A DNA stretch of 64,000 nt from Hyphomicrobiales bacterium (GCA_009377755.1 WHTM01000002.1:1-64000), one strand, 5' to 3'; numbered from the stretch's first letter, positions 44,303 to 53,668 are shown. Translations and numbers: made by a program. The notes: generated by a model not told the origin, from the sequence alone.

Positions 44303-44923
44303 TCAACGCGCACGGCGGCCCGAAGCGACAGCGGATGGAGTGACGGTGGCGACCCGGATTTCCCCGGCAGGGGCCACGGCCGGAGGCTCGGGTGGTTCCG
44401 GCGGAGTCGTCTCCGGAGCACCGGGGAGGCTGCCGTACGGCGCCGCGACGAATGCGGCGAGTTGCCTCATCCCGACCTCGGCAATACGCCCCAGCACCCG
44501 GTCGTCAGCCGCCACCCAGGCGTCCCGCGCGCCGCGGCCCGCAGGTTCCTCCCCGGCGATACGCACCGCCCGTCGCAGGTCGGAATCATAGACGTCCCAG
44601 ACCCAGGCAATCGAGGCACTTCGGCGATCGGCTTTGACCGCCAGGTAGCCGCGGACGCGATAACGGGCGGGTGTTTCGCGCGAGACCACCGCGACCTGGC
44701 GCGCCCTCGCTTCGGCGTCAAGGCGTGCCACCAGCCGGTCGAACACCGGCCGCGGCGGTCCATCAATCGATTCGAACGCAAGCGTCGCCCCGCGTGACGG
44801 GTGCGTGGCCTCAGTCACGCAGCCGGCGAGCAGCGGCGCCAGAACCAAGACAACGAAAGCGACCACCGACCGGTCGTATGCACGTCGCCGCGCCCCGGCG
44901 CGGCCGCTCCTGTCATGCACCAT
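44303..44923 (-). CDS. Putative lipoprotein
   Basis: 206 residues from ATG 44923. Basic N-terminus, hydrophobic stretch and lipobox at about residues 31-35 (LAPLLAGC), so it is likely lipidated by the Lgt encoded 2 kb upstream. Mature part: D-G-P-P-R-P-V-F-D-R-L, V-A-R-Y-R-V-R-G-Y-L-A-V-K-A and I-A-W-V-W-D-V-Y-D, a small conserved domain seen in Rhizobiales lipoproteins without assigned role. Pro/Ala-rich tail. Confidence 0.75.
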   Translation of the reverse strand: MVHDRSGRAGARRRAYDRSVVAFVVLVLAPLLAGCVTEATHPSRGATLAFESIDGPPRPVFDRLVARLDAEARARQVAVVSRETPARYRVRGYLAVKADRRSASIAWVWDVYDSDLRRAVRIAGEEPAGRGARDAWVAADDRVLGRIAEVGMRQLAAFVAAPYGSLPGAPETTPPEPPEPPAVAPAGEIRVATVTPSAVASGRRAR

Positions 44924-45072
44924 CGACTCCCGCCGCCGGATGCCCGTGGTCGGGGTCTCCGCAGCCGCGCCGATCGGGCGCAGCCGTCCTCCAGCTGAAG
45001 GTTCGATAGCGGCATTCCGGCGCCGCGTCCAGCTAGGTAACGGTGCGGCAGCTAGCCGGTGCCCGCAGCCGC

Positions 45073-45852
45073 TCAATCCATCAGCGTGATCGCGTTGACG
45101 TGGCGCCCGTAGTCAGGCTCGCCGCGGTGGGTGCAGCGGCGAAAGCTATAGAACTCGCCGGGCTCCGCGTATGTGCAGCGACCAAGACTCTCGACGGTGC
45201 CGACCGACGCCCGGCGCAGCCGAGCGACGATATAGCCGGGCAGGTCGAAATAGGCGTGCCCCGCGCGCTCGGCCGAGGCGAAGAAGCGCGCATTGGCCGG
45301 ATCGTCGGCGACAAATTGCGCCACGAGCTCAGGGCCAACTTCGTAGTTCGCCTGACTGATGGTCGGCCCGAGCGTAGCGACCATGCGTTGGCGGTCGGCA
45401 CCAAGCGGTTCCATCGCCGCAATGGCGGCTTCCAGCACGCCCGCCAAGGCACCGCGCCAACCGGCATGGGCGGCCCCGATCACCCGCGCCTGTGCATCAG
45501 CGAACAGCACCGGCCCGCAATCCGCAGTCGAGATGCCGATCGCCAGCGCTGACAGCGTTGTCACGATGGCATCGGCGCGCGGCCGCTGTTCGTGGCTCCA
45601 GGGCCGATCTGCTACCACCACCGTCGGAGAGTGCACCTGGTAGGCGGTCAACAGATGCGCCGGCGCCACCCCCAATGCCGCCGCCATGCGGGCGCGGTTC
45701 TCGGCAACGTGATGCGGGGCGTCGTCCGAGCCGACGCCGCCGTTGAGGCTTGCATAGACGCCTCCGGAGACGCCGCCCGCCCGCGTGAAGAACGCGTGAC
45801 GAATGCCACCGAGAGCAGACAAGGAGGCGGACGTCAGGGGCGGTACCGGCAT
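45073..45852 (-). CDS. pgeF: Peptidoglycan editing factor PgeF (laccase-domain purine phosphorylase)
   Basis: 259 residues. Family marks: I-R-H-A-F-F-T-R-A-G-G-V-S, V-H-S-P-T-V-V, the metal cysteine in T-A-D-C-G-P-V-L-F-A-D, and G-A-A-H-A-G-W-R-G-A-L-A-G. YfiH/PgeF removes wrongly joined L-Ser from peptidoglycan precursors in E. coli, and relatives act on purine nucleosides. It lies just downstream of the MidA-like gene with 15 bases between, in the lgt operon. Confidence 0.93.
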   Translation of the reverse strand: MPVPPLTSASLSALGGIRHAFFTRAGGVSGGVYASLNGGVGSDDAPHHVAENRARMAAALGVAPAHLLTAYQVHSPTVVVADRPWSHEQRPRADAIVTTLSALAIGISTADCGPVLFADAQARVIGAAHAGWRGALAGVLEAAIAAMEPLGADRQRMVATLGPTISQANYEVGPELVAQFVADDPANARFFASAERAGHAYFDLPGYIVARLRRASVGTVESLGRCTYAEPGEFYSFRRCTHRGEPDYGRHVNAITLMD

Positions 45853-45867
45853 GTCAATTGCCCGCCT

Positions 45868-46968
45868 TCATGACTCGAAGCCGGGAAGGACGCCGAGCTT
45901 CGGATGCGCGAATGCGATAGCCTTGAACAGCCGTCCCATCCCGCCGGCGCCTTGGTCAAGCAGCCGCCTCAGCGCGCCGTCGATCGCGTCCGCCTGTTCC
46001 GGCGCGGCTTTGGGCTTGAGCGCCGCCGCGCGCCGCTCGATCCCGAGACGCAGCAGCAGGTCGCGCTGCGGCACCGGTCCGTGCACGCTGGCGCCGATGC
46101 TTTCTGCCGCCGTTGCGAGGGCTTGGAAGTCCACGTGCGCGGTGAGATCGACCAGGCCCGGCGTCTCCAGCGGATCGCCGTAGGCGTGGCGCGCGACTGC
46201 CTGCAGCGTATCTCCGCATTCGCTTTCGGTATGCCCATAGTCGACCACCAGTGCGGCTCCGCCGTCGTGCACAATGCGGCGGGCGATTTCGAACACGGCC
46301 TGGTGGCCGCGCCATTCATAAACGGCATCGTCCGGAGCATCGCGCACGGCGCGCGAAAGCGTCCCGGCGAAGTGCGGAATCGGCGCCGGTGCGGTGACGA
46401 AGATCAAGCTGCCGTCGGCATCGATTCCGATCGCCCGTTCATGCCAGCCGTCCGCCTGCTTGACCGCCTGGTGCGCCGGCAGCGCATCGAAAAATTCATT
46501 AGCCACGACAATCAACGGTCCATCGGGCACGTCCTCGATGCGCTGATGCCACAGCAGCGGAACGTCGAGGCCGTTGAGTGTCTGCCGCTGCCGGCGCTCG
46601 AGGGCCGGACTGATCTCGACCAGATGCGCAACGATCGCGCCGCGGAATCCGGGTACAACCTGCGCGGCGCGCAGCATGTCGAGCATCATCGTGCCGCGTC
46701 CGGGGCCGAGTTCGACCAGCCGCAGGTTATCGGGCGATCCCATCTGCCGCCATACCGAAGCAGCCCACAGGCCGATCAACTCGCCGAACATCTGACTGAT
46801 CTCCGGCGCCGTGATGAAGTCGCCGTCGCGGCCGAACGGATCGCGCGTCGTGTAGTAGCCGTGCCGCGGATGGGTGAGGCAGAGGCCCATGTATTCGGCG
46901 ACCGGCATCGGGCCGGCGACGGCAATGAGGCGCCGGATTTCAGCATCGAGCGGCGCGGGGGCATCCAC
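45868..46968 (-). CDS. SAM-dependent methyltransferase, MidA/NDUFAF7 family
   Basis: 366 residues from GTG 46968. Features: M-P-V-A-E-Y-M-G-L-C-L-T-H-P-R-H-G-Y-Y, D-F-I-T-A-P-E-I-S-Q-M-F-G-E, SAM loop L-V-E-L-G-P-G-R-G-T-M, and A-N-E-F-F-D-A-L-P-A-H-Q. The mitochondrial member methylates an arginine of complex I subunit NDUFS2; the bacterial role may be alike. It starts three bases after the lgt stop. Confidence 0.92.
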   Translation of the reverse strand: MDAPAPLDAEIRRLIAVAGPMPVAEYMGLCLTHPRHGYYTTRDPFGRDGDFITAPEISQMFGELIGLWAASVWRQMGSPDNLRLVELGPGRGTMMLDMLRAAQVVPGFRGAIVAHLVEISPALERRQRQTLNGLDVPLLWHQRIEDVPDGPLIVVANEFFDALPAHQAVKQADGWHERAIGIDADGSLIFVTAPAPIPHFAGTLSRAVRDAPDDAVYEWRGHQAVFEIARRIVHDGGAALVVDYGHTESECGDTLQAVARHAYGDPLETPGLVDLTAHVDFQALATAAESIGASVHGPVPQRDLLLRLGIERRAAALKPKAAPEQADAIDGALRRLLDQGAGGMGRLFKAIAFAHPKLGVLPGFES

Positions 46969-46971
46969 GGC

Positions 46972-47796
46972 TCAGGTCCGCATTTGCGACGGACGCCGGA
47001 GGGCCACGACGATGAACCCGATCCCGGCGAGGATGAGCGGTATGCACAGCAGCATTCCCATGGTCAGCCCGCCCCAGAGAAAACCGAGCTGCGGATCGGG
47101 CTGCCGGAACAGCTCGCAGACCGAGCGCGCGATCCCGTAGCCCACTGCGAAGGTGCCGATGATCAAGCCTGGACGGCGCAGAGCGCCCTTGCGCACCAGG
47201 ATGGCGAGAATGGCCAGGAGGACAAGGCCTTCCAACGTCGCTTCATAGAGCTGGCTGGGGTGGCGCGGCAACGGCCCGCCGGTTGGAAACACCATGCCCC
47301 AGGGGACATCCGTCGTCCGCCCCCACAGTTCGCCATTGATGAAATTGGCGACGCGTCCGAGGAACAATCCGATCGGCCCGACCGCACAGGTGACGTCGCC
47401 GAGGGAAAGGATGGAGATCCCGCGGTGCCAGCCGAACAGCATGACCGCGGCGACGCAGCCGAGGAATCCGCCATGGAACGACATGCCGCCGGACCAGATC
47501 TGCAGGATTTCCCATGGGTGCGTAGAGAAGTAGGGCAGATTGTAGAACAGCACGTAGCCGGCGCGCCCGCCGATGATGATGCCGAGCGTCACCCAGAGGA
47601 CGAAGTCGTCGAAATCGGCGACCGTCATCGGTGCCTTGCCGCCCCAAAGCTTCTCGTTGCGGATGATTGTGCGGGCATAGAACCAGCCCAGCAGAATACC
47701 GATGATATAGGAGAGCGCGTACCAGCGGATCGCGAACGGTCCGATCGAGACCAGGATCGGATCGATGACGGGAAACGGCAGCGCGAAGAGCGGCAT
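46972..47796 (-). CDS. lgt: Prolipoprotein diacylglyceryl transferase
   Basis: 274 residues with seven membrane segments. Signature parts: [30 protein letters not shown], and [14 protein letters not shown]. It transfers diacylglycerol from phosphatidylglycerol to lipobox cysteines, the first step of lipoprotein maturation. First gene of an lgt-MidA-pgeF operon. Confidence 0.97.
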   Translation of the reverse strand: MPLFALPFPVIDPILVSIGPFAIRWYALSYIIGILLGWFYARTIIRNEKLWGGKAPMTVADFDDFVLWVTLGIIIGGRAGYVLFYNLPYFSTHPWEILQIWSGGMSFHGGFLGCVAAVMLFGWHRGISILSLGDVTCAVGPIGLFLGRVANFINGELWGRTTDVPWGMVFPTGGPLPRHPSQLYEATLEGLVLLAILAILVRKGALRRPGLIIGTFAVGYGIARSVCELFRQPDPQLGFLWGGLTMGMLLCIPLILAGIGFIVVALRRPSQMRT

Positions 47797-47968
47797 CGAG
47801 CGGTGATTCCGGACGGCGGTTCCGCCTCATGCGGGTGGGGCGTGGCCAAGTCAAGCACGCCCCGCATTCCGGCCTTGCGGCGGAACGAACCGATTGCCAT
47901 TCTCATATCATGCGTTGCATGGCCGTGGGTTCGCCCGCGCGCGAGGACATTGGCTCAGGAGACGACCG

Positions 47969-48265
47969 GTGACCCAGACCAGAGGCCGCTTCTTCGACGA
48001 AATGGGCCGGCTGATGAATGACGCCGCCGGTGTCGCCCAGGGCGTTCGCCGGGAGTTCGACACCCTGTTCCGCACCCAGGCTGAACGCATCCTGCGCGAC
48101 CTTGAGGTGGTCACTCGCGAGGAGTTCGAGGCTGTGAAGGAGATGGCGCGGCTTGCGCGGGAGGAAAATGAGGCGCTCAAGGCCCGCATCGAGGCGCTGG
48201 AACAGGTCGCCTCGCGCGGCGAGCGGCCGCCGGCCGCCGGCCAGGCCGGCCCGGGCGCCACCTGA
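47969..48265 (+). CDS. ubiK: Ubiquinone biosynthesis accessory factor UbiK family protein
   Basis: 98 residues from GTG 47969 (CAGGAG upstream). It matches the UbiK/YqiC (BMFP) family: FFDEMGRLMNDAAGVAQGVR, an amphipathic helix, then a coiled coil VTREEFEAVKEMARLAREEN ending L-K-A-R-I-E-A-L-E. It forms trimers that aid the ubiquinone-synthesis complex and lipids. Divergent from lgt. Confidence 0.92.
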   Translation: MTQTRGRFFDEMGRLMNDAAGVAQGVRREFDTLFRTQAERILRDLEVVTREEFEAVKEMARLAREENEALKARIEALEQVASRGERPPAAGQAGPGAT

Positions 48266-48422
48266 CTGTTCCAACCGCTTGAAATACCAACGTTCTTGTA
48301 ATTCGTGCAGTTCCGGCTATAAGCCTGCGCCATTGCGGTCCCGACACCCCTGGAGGCATGCCGCAATTGCAACGGCGGCGTGAGCCGCCTTTTTCCATTC
48401 CCGATGTGACAAGGATCTGACC

Positions 48423-49145
48423 ATGGCTACCGTCAGCGAACTCAAGGCGACGGCGCGCCCGCGGGCCGGCAAGGGGGCCGCCCGGGCCGAGCGTCGCGAG
48501 GGCCGCGTGCCCGGCGTCATCTACGGCGACAACAAATCCCCGCTTCCCATCTCTGTCGACCTGATCGAATTGCGCACCCGCATCTATGCCGGCCGCTTCC
48601 TGACCACCATCTACGACGTTGAGGTGGAGGGTACCAAGCATCGCGTGATCCCGCGCGACTATCAGCTCGATGCAGTGAAGGACTTCCCCATCCACGTGGA
48701 TTTTCTGCGGCTCGGGGAAGGCGCGCAAGTCCGCGTCAGCATTCCGATCCACGTCGTCAATGCCGATCAGGCGCCGGGCGTGAAGCGTGGCGGCACCGTC
48801 AATATGGTACAACACACCATCGAGGTGCGCTGTCCACCCGAAGCCATCCCCTCAGCGATCGATGTCGACATCAGCGGACTGGAGATCAACTACTCCAAGC
48901 ATCTGAACGACATCACGCTGCCGGCCGGGGTAACCGTCGTGGGACGGCAGGACATCACGCTGGTCACCATCGTGCCGCCGTCCGGCTACGCCGAAGAGAT
49001 GAAGGCTGCGGCGGAGGCAGCCGTAGCCGCAGCGGCAGCTGCCGCCACCGCGGCGGCTGCGCCCGGCGCAGCACCGGGGGCTGCTCCCGGCGCAGCGCCA
49101 GCCGCGGCGCCCGCGGTGGCGGCGCCCGGCGGGGAAAAGAAGTAG
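48423..49145 (+). CDS. rplY: 50S ribosomal protein L25 (general stress protein Ctc form)
   Basis: 240 residues. L25 domain (KGAARAERREGRVPGVIYG, N-K-S-P-L-P-I) binds 5S rRNA; the CTC beta domain follows, with P-R-D-Y-Q-L-D-A-V-K-D-F-P-I-H-V-D-F. The C-terminal tail is very Ala/Pro-rich with short repeats (P-G-A-A three times) and ends in G-E-K-K. Such tails are typical of alphaproteobacterial L25. Good GGATCTGACC-ATG context. Confidence 0.96.
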   Translation: MATVSELKATARPRAGKGAARAERREGRVPGVIYGDNKSPLPISVDLIELRTRIYAGRFLTTIYDVEVEGTKHRVIPRDYQLDAVKDFPIHVDFLRLGEGAQVRVSIPIHVVNADQAPGVKRGGTVNMVQHTIEVRCPPEAIPSAIDVDISGLEINYSKHLNDITLPAGVTVVGRQDITLVTIVPPSGYAEEMKAAAEAAVAAAAAAATAAAAPGAAPGAAPGAAPAAAPAVAAPGGEKK

Positions 49146-49235
49146 CGGTCTGCGTGTCCATTTCGACGGCCAGGCATCACGCCGGGCCGAGGTCAATCCG
49201 TCTCGCCATCGCGCATCTGCGGCAGGATCGGAGCC

Positions 49236-49859
49236 ATGCTGCTGTTCGTCGGGCTCGGCAATCCGGGAGCGCGTCACGCCGGTAATCGGCACAATATCGG
49301 CGCTATGGCGCTTGACGCGATTGCCCGCCGCCACGACATCGGCCCGGCACGCAAGCGCTTTCACGGCGCTGCCGCGGAGGGGTCGATTGGCTCGGAGCGC
49401 GTGCTGCTGCTGATGCCCAACACCTATATGAACGACTCCGGCCGGTCGGTCGCCGAGGCCGCGCATTTCTACAAGCTCGGCCTGCCGGAGATCGTGGTTC
49501 TGCACGATGAGCTCGACCTGCCGCCGCTGAAGTTGCGGGTGAAGGTCGGCGGCGGCGTGGCCGGGCACAATGGCCTGCGGTCTGTGACCGCCCACATCGG
49601 CAACGACTACAAGCGCGTGCGCATCGGCATCGGCCACCCCGGCATCAGGGAGGTGGTGCAGCACTACGTGCTGCAGGACTTCGCCAAGAGCGAACGCGAG
49701 GGTTTCGCGACGCTGTGCGACGTCATCGCCGACAATGCCGAGCTGCTTGCCAAGGGCCAGGACGGCTCGTTCCAGAACAAAGTGCACCTGGCGATGGAAT
49801 CGAAAGGGTTCGTGGAGGCCAAGGCGGCAAAGCCGTCGGCGGATGTCCCGAACAGATAG
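49236..49859 (+). CDS. pth: Peptidyl-tRNA hydrolase
   Basis: 207 residues: [20 protein letters not shown] with the catalytic His, [20 protein letters not shown] and [12 protein letters not shown]. It frees peptides from tRNA. The order rplY-pth-ychF is a common translation gene group in alphaproteobacteria. Confidence 0.97.
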   Translation: MLLFVGLGNPGARHAGNRHNIGAMALDAIARRHDIGPARKRFHGAAAEGSIGSERVLLLMPNTYMNDSGRSVAEAAHFYKLGLPEIVVLHDELDLPPLKLRVKVGGGVAGHNGLRSVTAHIGNDYKRVRIGIGHPGIREVVQHYVLQDFAKSEREGFATLCDVIADNAELLAKGQDGSFQNKVHLAMESKGFVEAKAAKPSADVPNR

Positions 49860-49904
49860 CCCGATAAAGCCACACCACGAATTCATCCCTGAACGAGCGA
49901 GGCC

Positions 49905-51002
49905 ATGGGTTTCAAATGCGGCATCGTCGGCTTGCCGAACGTCGGCAAGTCGACGCTCTTCAATGCCCTGACGCAGACGGCGGCGGCGCAGGCAGCGAAC
50001 TATCCGTTCTGCACCATCGAGCCGAACGTCGGCGAGGTCGCGGTGCCGGACCCGCGGTTGGAACAATTGGCCAAGCTCGCCAAGTCGGCCGAGATCGTGC
50101 CGACGCGACTCTCCTTCGTCGACATCGCTGGCTTGGTGCGCGGCGCCTCGCGCGGCGAAGGGCTCGGCAACCAGTTCCTGGCCAATATCCGTGAGGTCGA
50201 TGCGATCGTGCACGTGGTGCGATGCTTCGAGGACTCCGACGTCACCCATGTCGAAGGGCGCATCGTTCCCCTCGCGGACATCGAGACGATCGAGACCGAG
50301 CTGATGCTGGCCGACCTCGACAGCCTGGAGCGGCGCATCGATCCGCTGGAGAAGCGGCTGCGGGGGGGCGACAAGGAGGCGAAGGAAACCTTCGACCTCG
50401 TCAACCGGACGCTGGCGCTGCTGCGTGACGGCAAGCCTGCGCGCCAGCTAGCGCGCAAGGCCGAGGAGGAGAAGGCGTTCCGCATGCTCGGCCTGCTGAC
50501 GGCCAAGCCGGTGCTCTATGTCTGCAATGTCGACGAAGCCTCGGCCGCGACCGGCAACGCATTTTCCCGCAAGGTCCACGAGCGTGCCGAAGCAGAGAAC
50601 GCCGGCAGCGTCGTGATCTCCGCGAAGATCGAATCGGAGATCGTCGCGCTGGTGCCGGCCGAACGCCGCGAGTATCTGGACGCCATCGGCCTCGCCGAAC
50701 CCGGGCTCGATCGGCTGATCCGTGCCGGCTACGCGTTGCTCGATCTTGTCACCTTCTTCACCGCCGGCCCGAAGGAGGCGCGGGCCTGGACGGTCACGCG
50801 CGGCACGCGCGCGCCGCAGGCCGCCGCCGTGATTCATACCGATTTCGAGCGTGGGTTCATCCGCGCCGAGACGATCGGTTACGACGACTACATCGCGCTC
50901 GGCGGCGAGGCCGGCGCGCGCGATGCCGGCAAACTGCGGCTTGAAGGCAAGGACTATGTCGTTGCCGATGGCGACGTCCTGCACTTCCGATTTGCGACGT
51001 GA
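49905..51002 (+). CDS. ychF: Redox-regulated ATPase YchF (Obg family)
   Basis: 365 residues. P-loop G-L-P-N-V-G-K-S-T-L-F-N; D-I-A-G-L-V-R-G-A-S-R-G-E-G-L-G-N-Q-F; C-N-V-D-E-A in place of the usual NKxD; and a TGS-like C-terminus ending Y-V-V-A-D-G-D-V-L-H-F-R-F. YchF prefers ATP, binds ribosomes and affects stress response. The last 17 bases of the gene including the stop are duplicated directly behind it. Confidence 0.96.
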   Translation: MGFKCGIVGLPNVGKSTLFNALTQTAAAQAANYPFCTIEPNVGEVAVPDPRLEQLAKLAKSAEIVPTRLSFVDIAGLVRGASRGEGLGNQFLANIREVDAIVHVVRCFEDSDVTHVEGRIVPLADIETIETELMLADLDSLERRIDPLEKRLRGGDKEAKETFDLVNRTLALLRDGKPARQLARKAEEEKAFRMLGLLTAKPVLYVCNVDEASAATGNAFSRKVHERAEAENAGSVVISAKIESEIVALVPAERREYLDAIGLAEPGLDRLIRAGYALLDLVTFFTAGPKEARAWTVTRGTRAPQAAAVIHTDFERGFIRAETIGYDDYIALGGEAGARDAGKLRLEGKDYVVADGDVLHFRFAT

Positions 51003-51029
51003 GCAATATCAGGACGTGAGCAATATCAG
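50996..51029 (+). repeat. 17-bp perfect tandem duplication at the ychF stop
   Basis: GACGTGAGCAATATCAG occurs twice in a row; the first copy contains the stop codon TGA of ychF. It looks like a recent slippage event and leaves the protein unchanged. Confidence 0.9.
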
Positions 51030-51030
51030 A

Positions 51031-51067
51031 TTGCCATGCCCGCGAATGCGGGGCATCAGGTAACCTG
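51031..51067. repeat. Dispersed palindromic repeat, copy 2 (inverted relative to 42077-42113)
   Basis: ATGCCCGCGAATGCGGGGCAT forms a short hairpin, followed by CAGGTAACC; the reverse complement matches the element between proC and ybjN. It could serve as the terminator of the rplY-pth-ychF group. Confidence 0.7.
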
Positions 51068-51149
51068 AACGATCTTGGGTAATCTGATGCGCCTGCCGCT
51101 ACCGGACCACCCGCCCGCGCGGGTGATGACACCGAGAAATGTATAGCTG

Positions 51150-51611
51150 ATGTCCAAGCTTTACTGGGAAGACTTCGCCAAGGATGAAGTCTCCGAACAT
51201 GGTCCGCGTACCGTCAGCCGTAACGAGATCGTTGCCTTCGCGATGGAGTTCGATCCGCAGCCGATCCATCTCGACGACGGGGCCGCTCGTGCGTCGATGC
51301 TCGGTGGACTGTCGGCCTCCGGCTGGCACATGTGTGCCTTGGCGATGCGGATGATGGCCGACGGCTTCCTGCTCAATTCCAGTTCGATGGGTGCTCCGGG
51401 CGTCGACGAAGTGCGTTGGATCGCCCCGCTGCGCCCGGACGACAGCATCACGCTGCGCGCAACAGTGCTCAATACGCGCCTGTCGCGCAGCCGCCCGGAA
51501 ATGGGCTTCGTCACTTTCCGCTTCGACCTGGTCAACCAGAACGGTGCGGCGGTGATGACGATGACCTCCAGCCTAATGCTGGGCCGGCGCCAGACCGGAA
51601 ACACGGCATGA
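51150..51611 (+). CDS. MaoC-family dehydratase
   Basis: 153-residue hot-dog protein: YWEDFAKDEVSEHGPRTVS, then the catalytic dyad region F-D-P-Q-P-I-H-L-D-D (Asp and His), G-G-L-S-A-S-G-W-H-M and R-W-I-A-P-L-R-P-D-D. MaoC-type enzymes hydrate 2-enoyl-CoA with R stereochemistry or act on related thioesters. It stands 16 bases before a paralogue, so the two may form a heterodimer. Confidence 0.92.
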   Translation: MSKLYWEDFAKDEVSEHGPRTVSRNEIVAFAMEFDPQPIHLDDGAARASMLGGLSASGWHMCALAMRMMADGFLLNSSSMGAPGVDEVRWIAPLRPDDSITLRATVLNTRLSRSRPEMGFVTFRFDLVNQNGAAVMTMTSSLMLGRRQTGNTA

Positions 51612-51627
51612 ACCGGCGAGGCCCGCG

Positions 51628-52107
51628 GTGATCTATTTCTACGAGGACATCGTCATCGGCGAGCCGATCGTGTTCGGCTCGCATACCTTCACGGCCGAGG
51701 AGATCAAGGCCTTTGCGCGACGCTTCGACCCGCAGCCGTTCCACCTAGACGAGGCGGCGGCGCAGCGCTCGCACTTCGGTAAACTCTGCGCCTCCGGCTG
51801 GCACACCATGGCCGTGTGGATGCGCATGATGGTCGACTACCGCCAGCGCAAAGCCGCCGAGATTGCCGCCGGCGGTGAGCCGGTGCCGACGCTCGGGCCT
51901 TCTCCAGGCTTTCGCGATCTGCGCTGGCTGAAGCCGGTCTATGTGGGCGACACCATCACCTATTCCAGCACGGTCATCGACAAGCGGCTGTCCAACAGCC
52001 GCGCGGGCTGGGGACTGATCTCGGTCCAAACCGTCGGTCTCAACCAAGGTGGCGAAACCGTGGTATCGGTTGTCAGCACGGCGTTCGCGGAGCGCCGGCC
52101 TGCCTGA
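51628..52107 (+). CDS. MaoC-family dehydratase (second copy)
   Basis: 159 residues from GTG 51628. Also a hot-dog fold with F-D-P-Q-P-F-H-L-D-E holding the Asp-His dyad, G-K-L-C-A-S-G-W-H-T and L-R-W-L-K-P-V-Y-V-G-D-T. Related to but distinct from the upstream copy. Paired MaoC proteins of this kind are common in Bradyrhizobium relatives. Confidence 0.92.
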   Translation: MIYFYEDIVIGEPIVFGSHTFTAEEIKAFARRFDPQPFHLDEAAAQRSHFGKLCASGWHTMAVWMRMMVDYRQRKAAEIAAGGEPVPTLGPSPGFRDLRWLKPVYVGDTITYSSTVIDKRLSNSRAGWGLISVQTVGLNQGGETVVSVVSTAFAERRPA

Positions 52108-52204
52108 GCACGGTTATGGTGCCTGCCGCCGATACGCCTTGCGACAGACCGGCTGCGGTGAACCGCGGCCAGCGCCTGCTTCCCCGCCTGGCCGCGGTCC
52201 CGCT

Positions 52205-52681
52205 CTATTCCGCCGCCGCGTCATGGCCGGTTGCCGTCCAGCGGTCGGCAGCCTGGTCATCGGCCGATTTCGCATCCACCCAACTGCCGTGGCCGGCGCG
52301 CTCGACCTGCTTCCAGAACGGAGCGCGCGTCTTCAGGTAGTCCATCAGAAATTCGGCGGCGGCGAATGCGTCCTGCCGGTGCGACGAGGCGGTGATCACC
52401 AGCACGATCTCTTCGCCCGGCGCGATGCGGCCGTAACGGTGAATCACTGTGACGCCAAGCAGCGCCCAGCGCCGCTCGGCTTCCTCGATATGCCGGGCGA
52501 TCTCGGCCTCGGCCATGTCCGGATAATGCTCCAGCGTCAGCGCAGTGATCGGCGCGCCGTCCTCCGATCCGCGGCAGATGCCGGTGAAGGTGACGATCGC
52601 GCCGATGTCCGTGCGCCCGCGCGTCAGCGCCGCAACCTCGGCGACGGCATCGAGCGGCTCGTGCTGCAGCCGCACGGCCAT
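52205..52681 (-). CDS. moaE: Molybdopterin synthase large subunit
   Basis: 158 residues: FTGICRGSEDGAPITALTLE, H-Y-P-D-M-A-E-A-E-I, R-Y-G-R-I-A-P-G-E-E-I-V-L-V, S-S-H-R-Q-D-A-F-A-A, and the catalytic Lys region Y-L-K-T-R-A-P-F-W-K. With MoaD it turns cyclic pyranopterin monophosphate into molybdopterin. Starts four bases after the moaD stop. Confidence 0.96.
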   Translation of the reverse strand: MAVRLQHEPLDAVAEVAALTRGRTDIGAIVTFTGICRGSEDGAPITALTLEHYPDMAEAEIARHIEEAERRWALLGVTVIHRYGRIAPGEEIVLVITASSHRQDAFAAAEFLMDYLKTRAPFWKQVERAGHGSWVDAKSADDQAADRWTATGHDAAAE

Positions 52682-52684
52682 GCG

Positions 52685-52936
52685 TCAGCCTCCCGTCATC
52701 GGCGGAAAGAAGGCGATCTCGCGTGCACTGCCGATCGCAGTGTCCGCACGCACATGCAGGCGGTCGATCGCAGCGCGGATCACCTTCGGATTGTCGAAGG
52801 CGTATGAATATTCCTCGCCGCGCCCGGCGAGCCAGCGCATGAGATCTGCGACGGTCACGACGCCGGCCGGCGGATCGAGTTCCTCGTCCGCCTTGCCGAT
52901 CCGCTCCCGCACCCAGGCGAAGTAGAGAATCTTCAC
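52685..52936 (-). CDS. moaD: Molybdopterin synthase sulfur carrier subunit
   Basis: 83 residues from GTG 52936, six bases after GAGGA. Ubiquitin-like: KILYFAWVRERIGKADEELD, V-A-D-L-M-R-W-L, and the required C-terminal Gly-Gly that carries the thiocarboxylate. Located between pgsA and moaE in the same direction; the pgsA stop and this start nearly touch. Confidence 0.94.
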   Translation of the reverse strand: MKILYFAWVRERIGKADEELDPPAGVVTVADLMRWLAGRGEEYSYAFDNPKVIRAAIDRLHVRADTAIGSAREIAFFPPMTGG

Positions 52937-52938
52937 GC

Positions 52939-53547
52939 TCACTCCTCGATGACGTGGCGCAGCCCCGCGCGCAGGTAGTCCCAGCCGGTATAGAGGGTGA
53001 CGATCGCGGAGAGCCACAGCAGCGTCAGCCCGATTTCGATCGTCACCGGGACGATCGCATCGGCGGCTTCACCGGCGATCAGGAAGCCGATTGCCACGAG
53101 TTGGCCAGTGGTTTTCCACTTGGCGAGCCGCGTGACCGGAATGCTGACCCGCAGTTCGGCCAGATATTCGCGTAGCCCGGAGACGAGGATTTCGCGGCAC
53201 AGGATCACGACCGCGGCGAGCAACGACCAGCCGCGGATGGTGTCCTCCGCCGCGAGCATCAATAGGGTTGACGCAACCAACAGCTTGTCGGCGATCGGGT
53301 CCAGCATTTTGCCAAGCATGGACTGCTGGCCCCAGGCGCGGGCGAAATAGCCATCGAGGAAGTCGGTGATGCCGGCGGCGATGAAGATCGCAAGCGCCAG
53401 CCAGCGCAGCCACAACCCGCCGTGCAGGATGGTCGACGAGTACATGCAGGCGACCACCACCGGAACGGCGGCGATCCGCGCATAGGTCAGCAGGTTGGGC
53501 AGGGCAAGCGGACGGGCCGACAAGCGCCTGGTCGTGGCGGCATCCAT
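52939..53547 (-). CDS. pgsA: CDP-diacylglycerol-glycerol-3-phosphate 3-phosphatidyltransferase
   Basis: 202 residues from ATG 53547 with four or more membrane segments. The CDP-alcohol phosphotransferase motif D-x2-D-G-x2-A-R-x8-G-x3-D-x3-D is fully present (DFLDGYFARAWG ... GKMLDPIAD). It makes phosphatidylglycerol phosphate for membrane lipid. uvrC-pgsA-moaD-moaE proximity is a known alphaproteobacterial layout; here a dioxygenase gene separates uvrC from pgsA. Confidence 0.96.
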   Translation of the reverse strand: MDAATTRRLSARPLALPNLLTYARIAAVPVVVACMYSSTILHGGLWLRWLALAIFIAAGITDFLDGYFARAWGQQSMLGKMLDPIADKLLVASTLLMLAAEDTIRGWSLLAAVVILCREILVSGLREYLAELRVSIPVTRLAKWKTTGQLVAIGFLIAGEAADAIVPVTIEIGLTLLWLSAIVTLYTGWDYLRAGLRHVIEE

Positions 53548-53668
53548 GGCGCAACAATACTCCGCTGATTGAACCCTCAACAGACCGAATTATGACGCAT
53601 CGCGGAATTTGGCCGTCCATGCGAACCGACCGCCACGACGGCTGCGCGGCGGACGCCTTGGCGGCCGG

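Noticed and set aside
45904-48021. Plus-strand open frame of about 700 codons
   Set aside because: It is antisense to the MidA-like and lgt genes, which have clear motifs; the long frame is a result of high GC.
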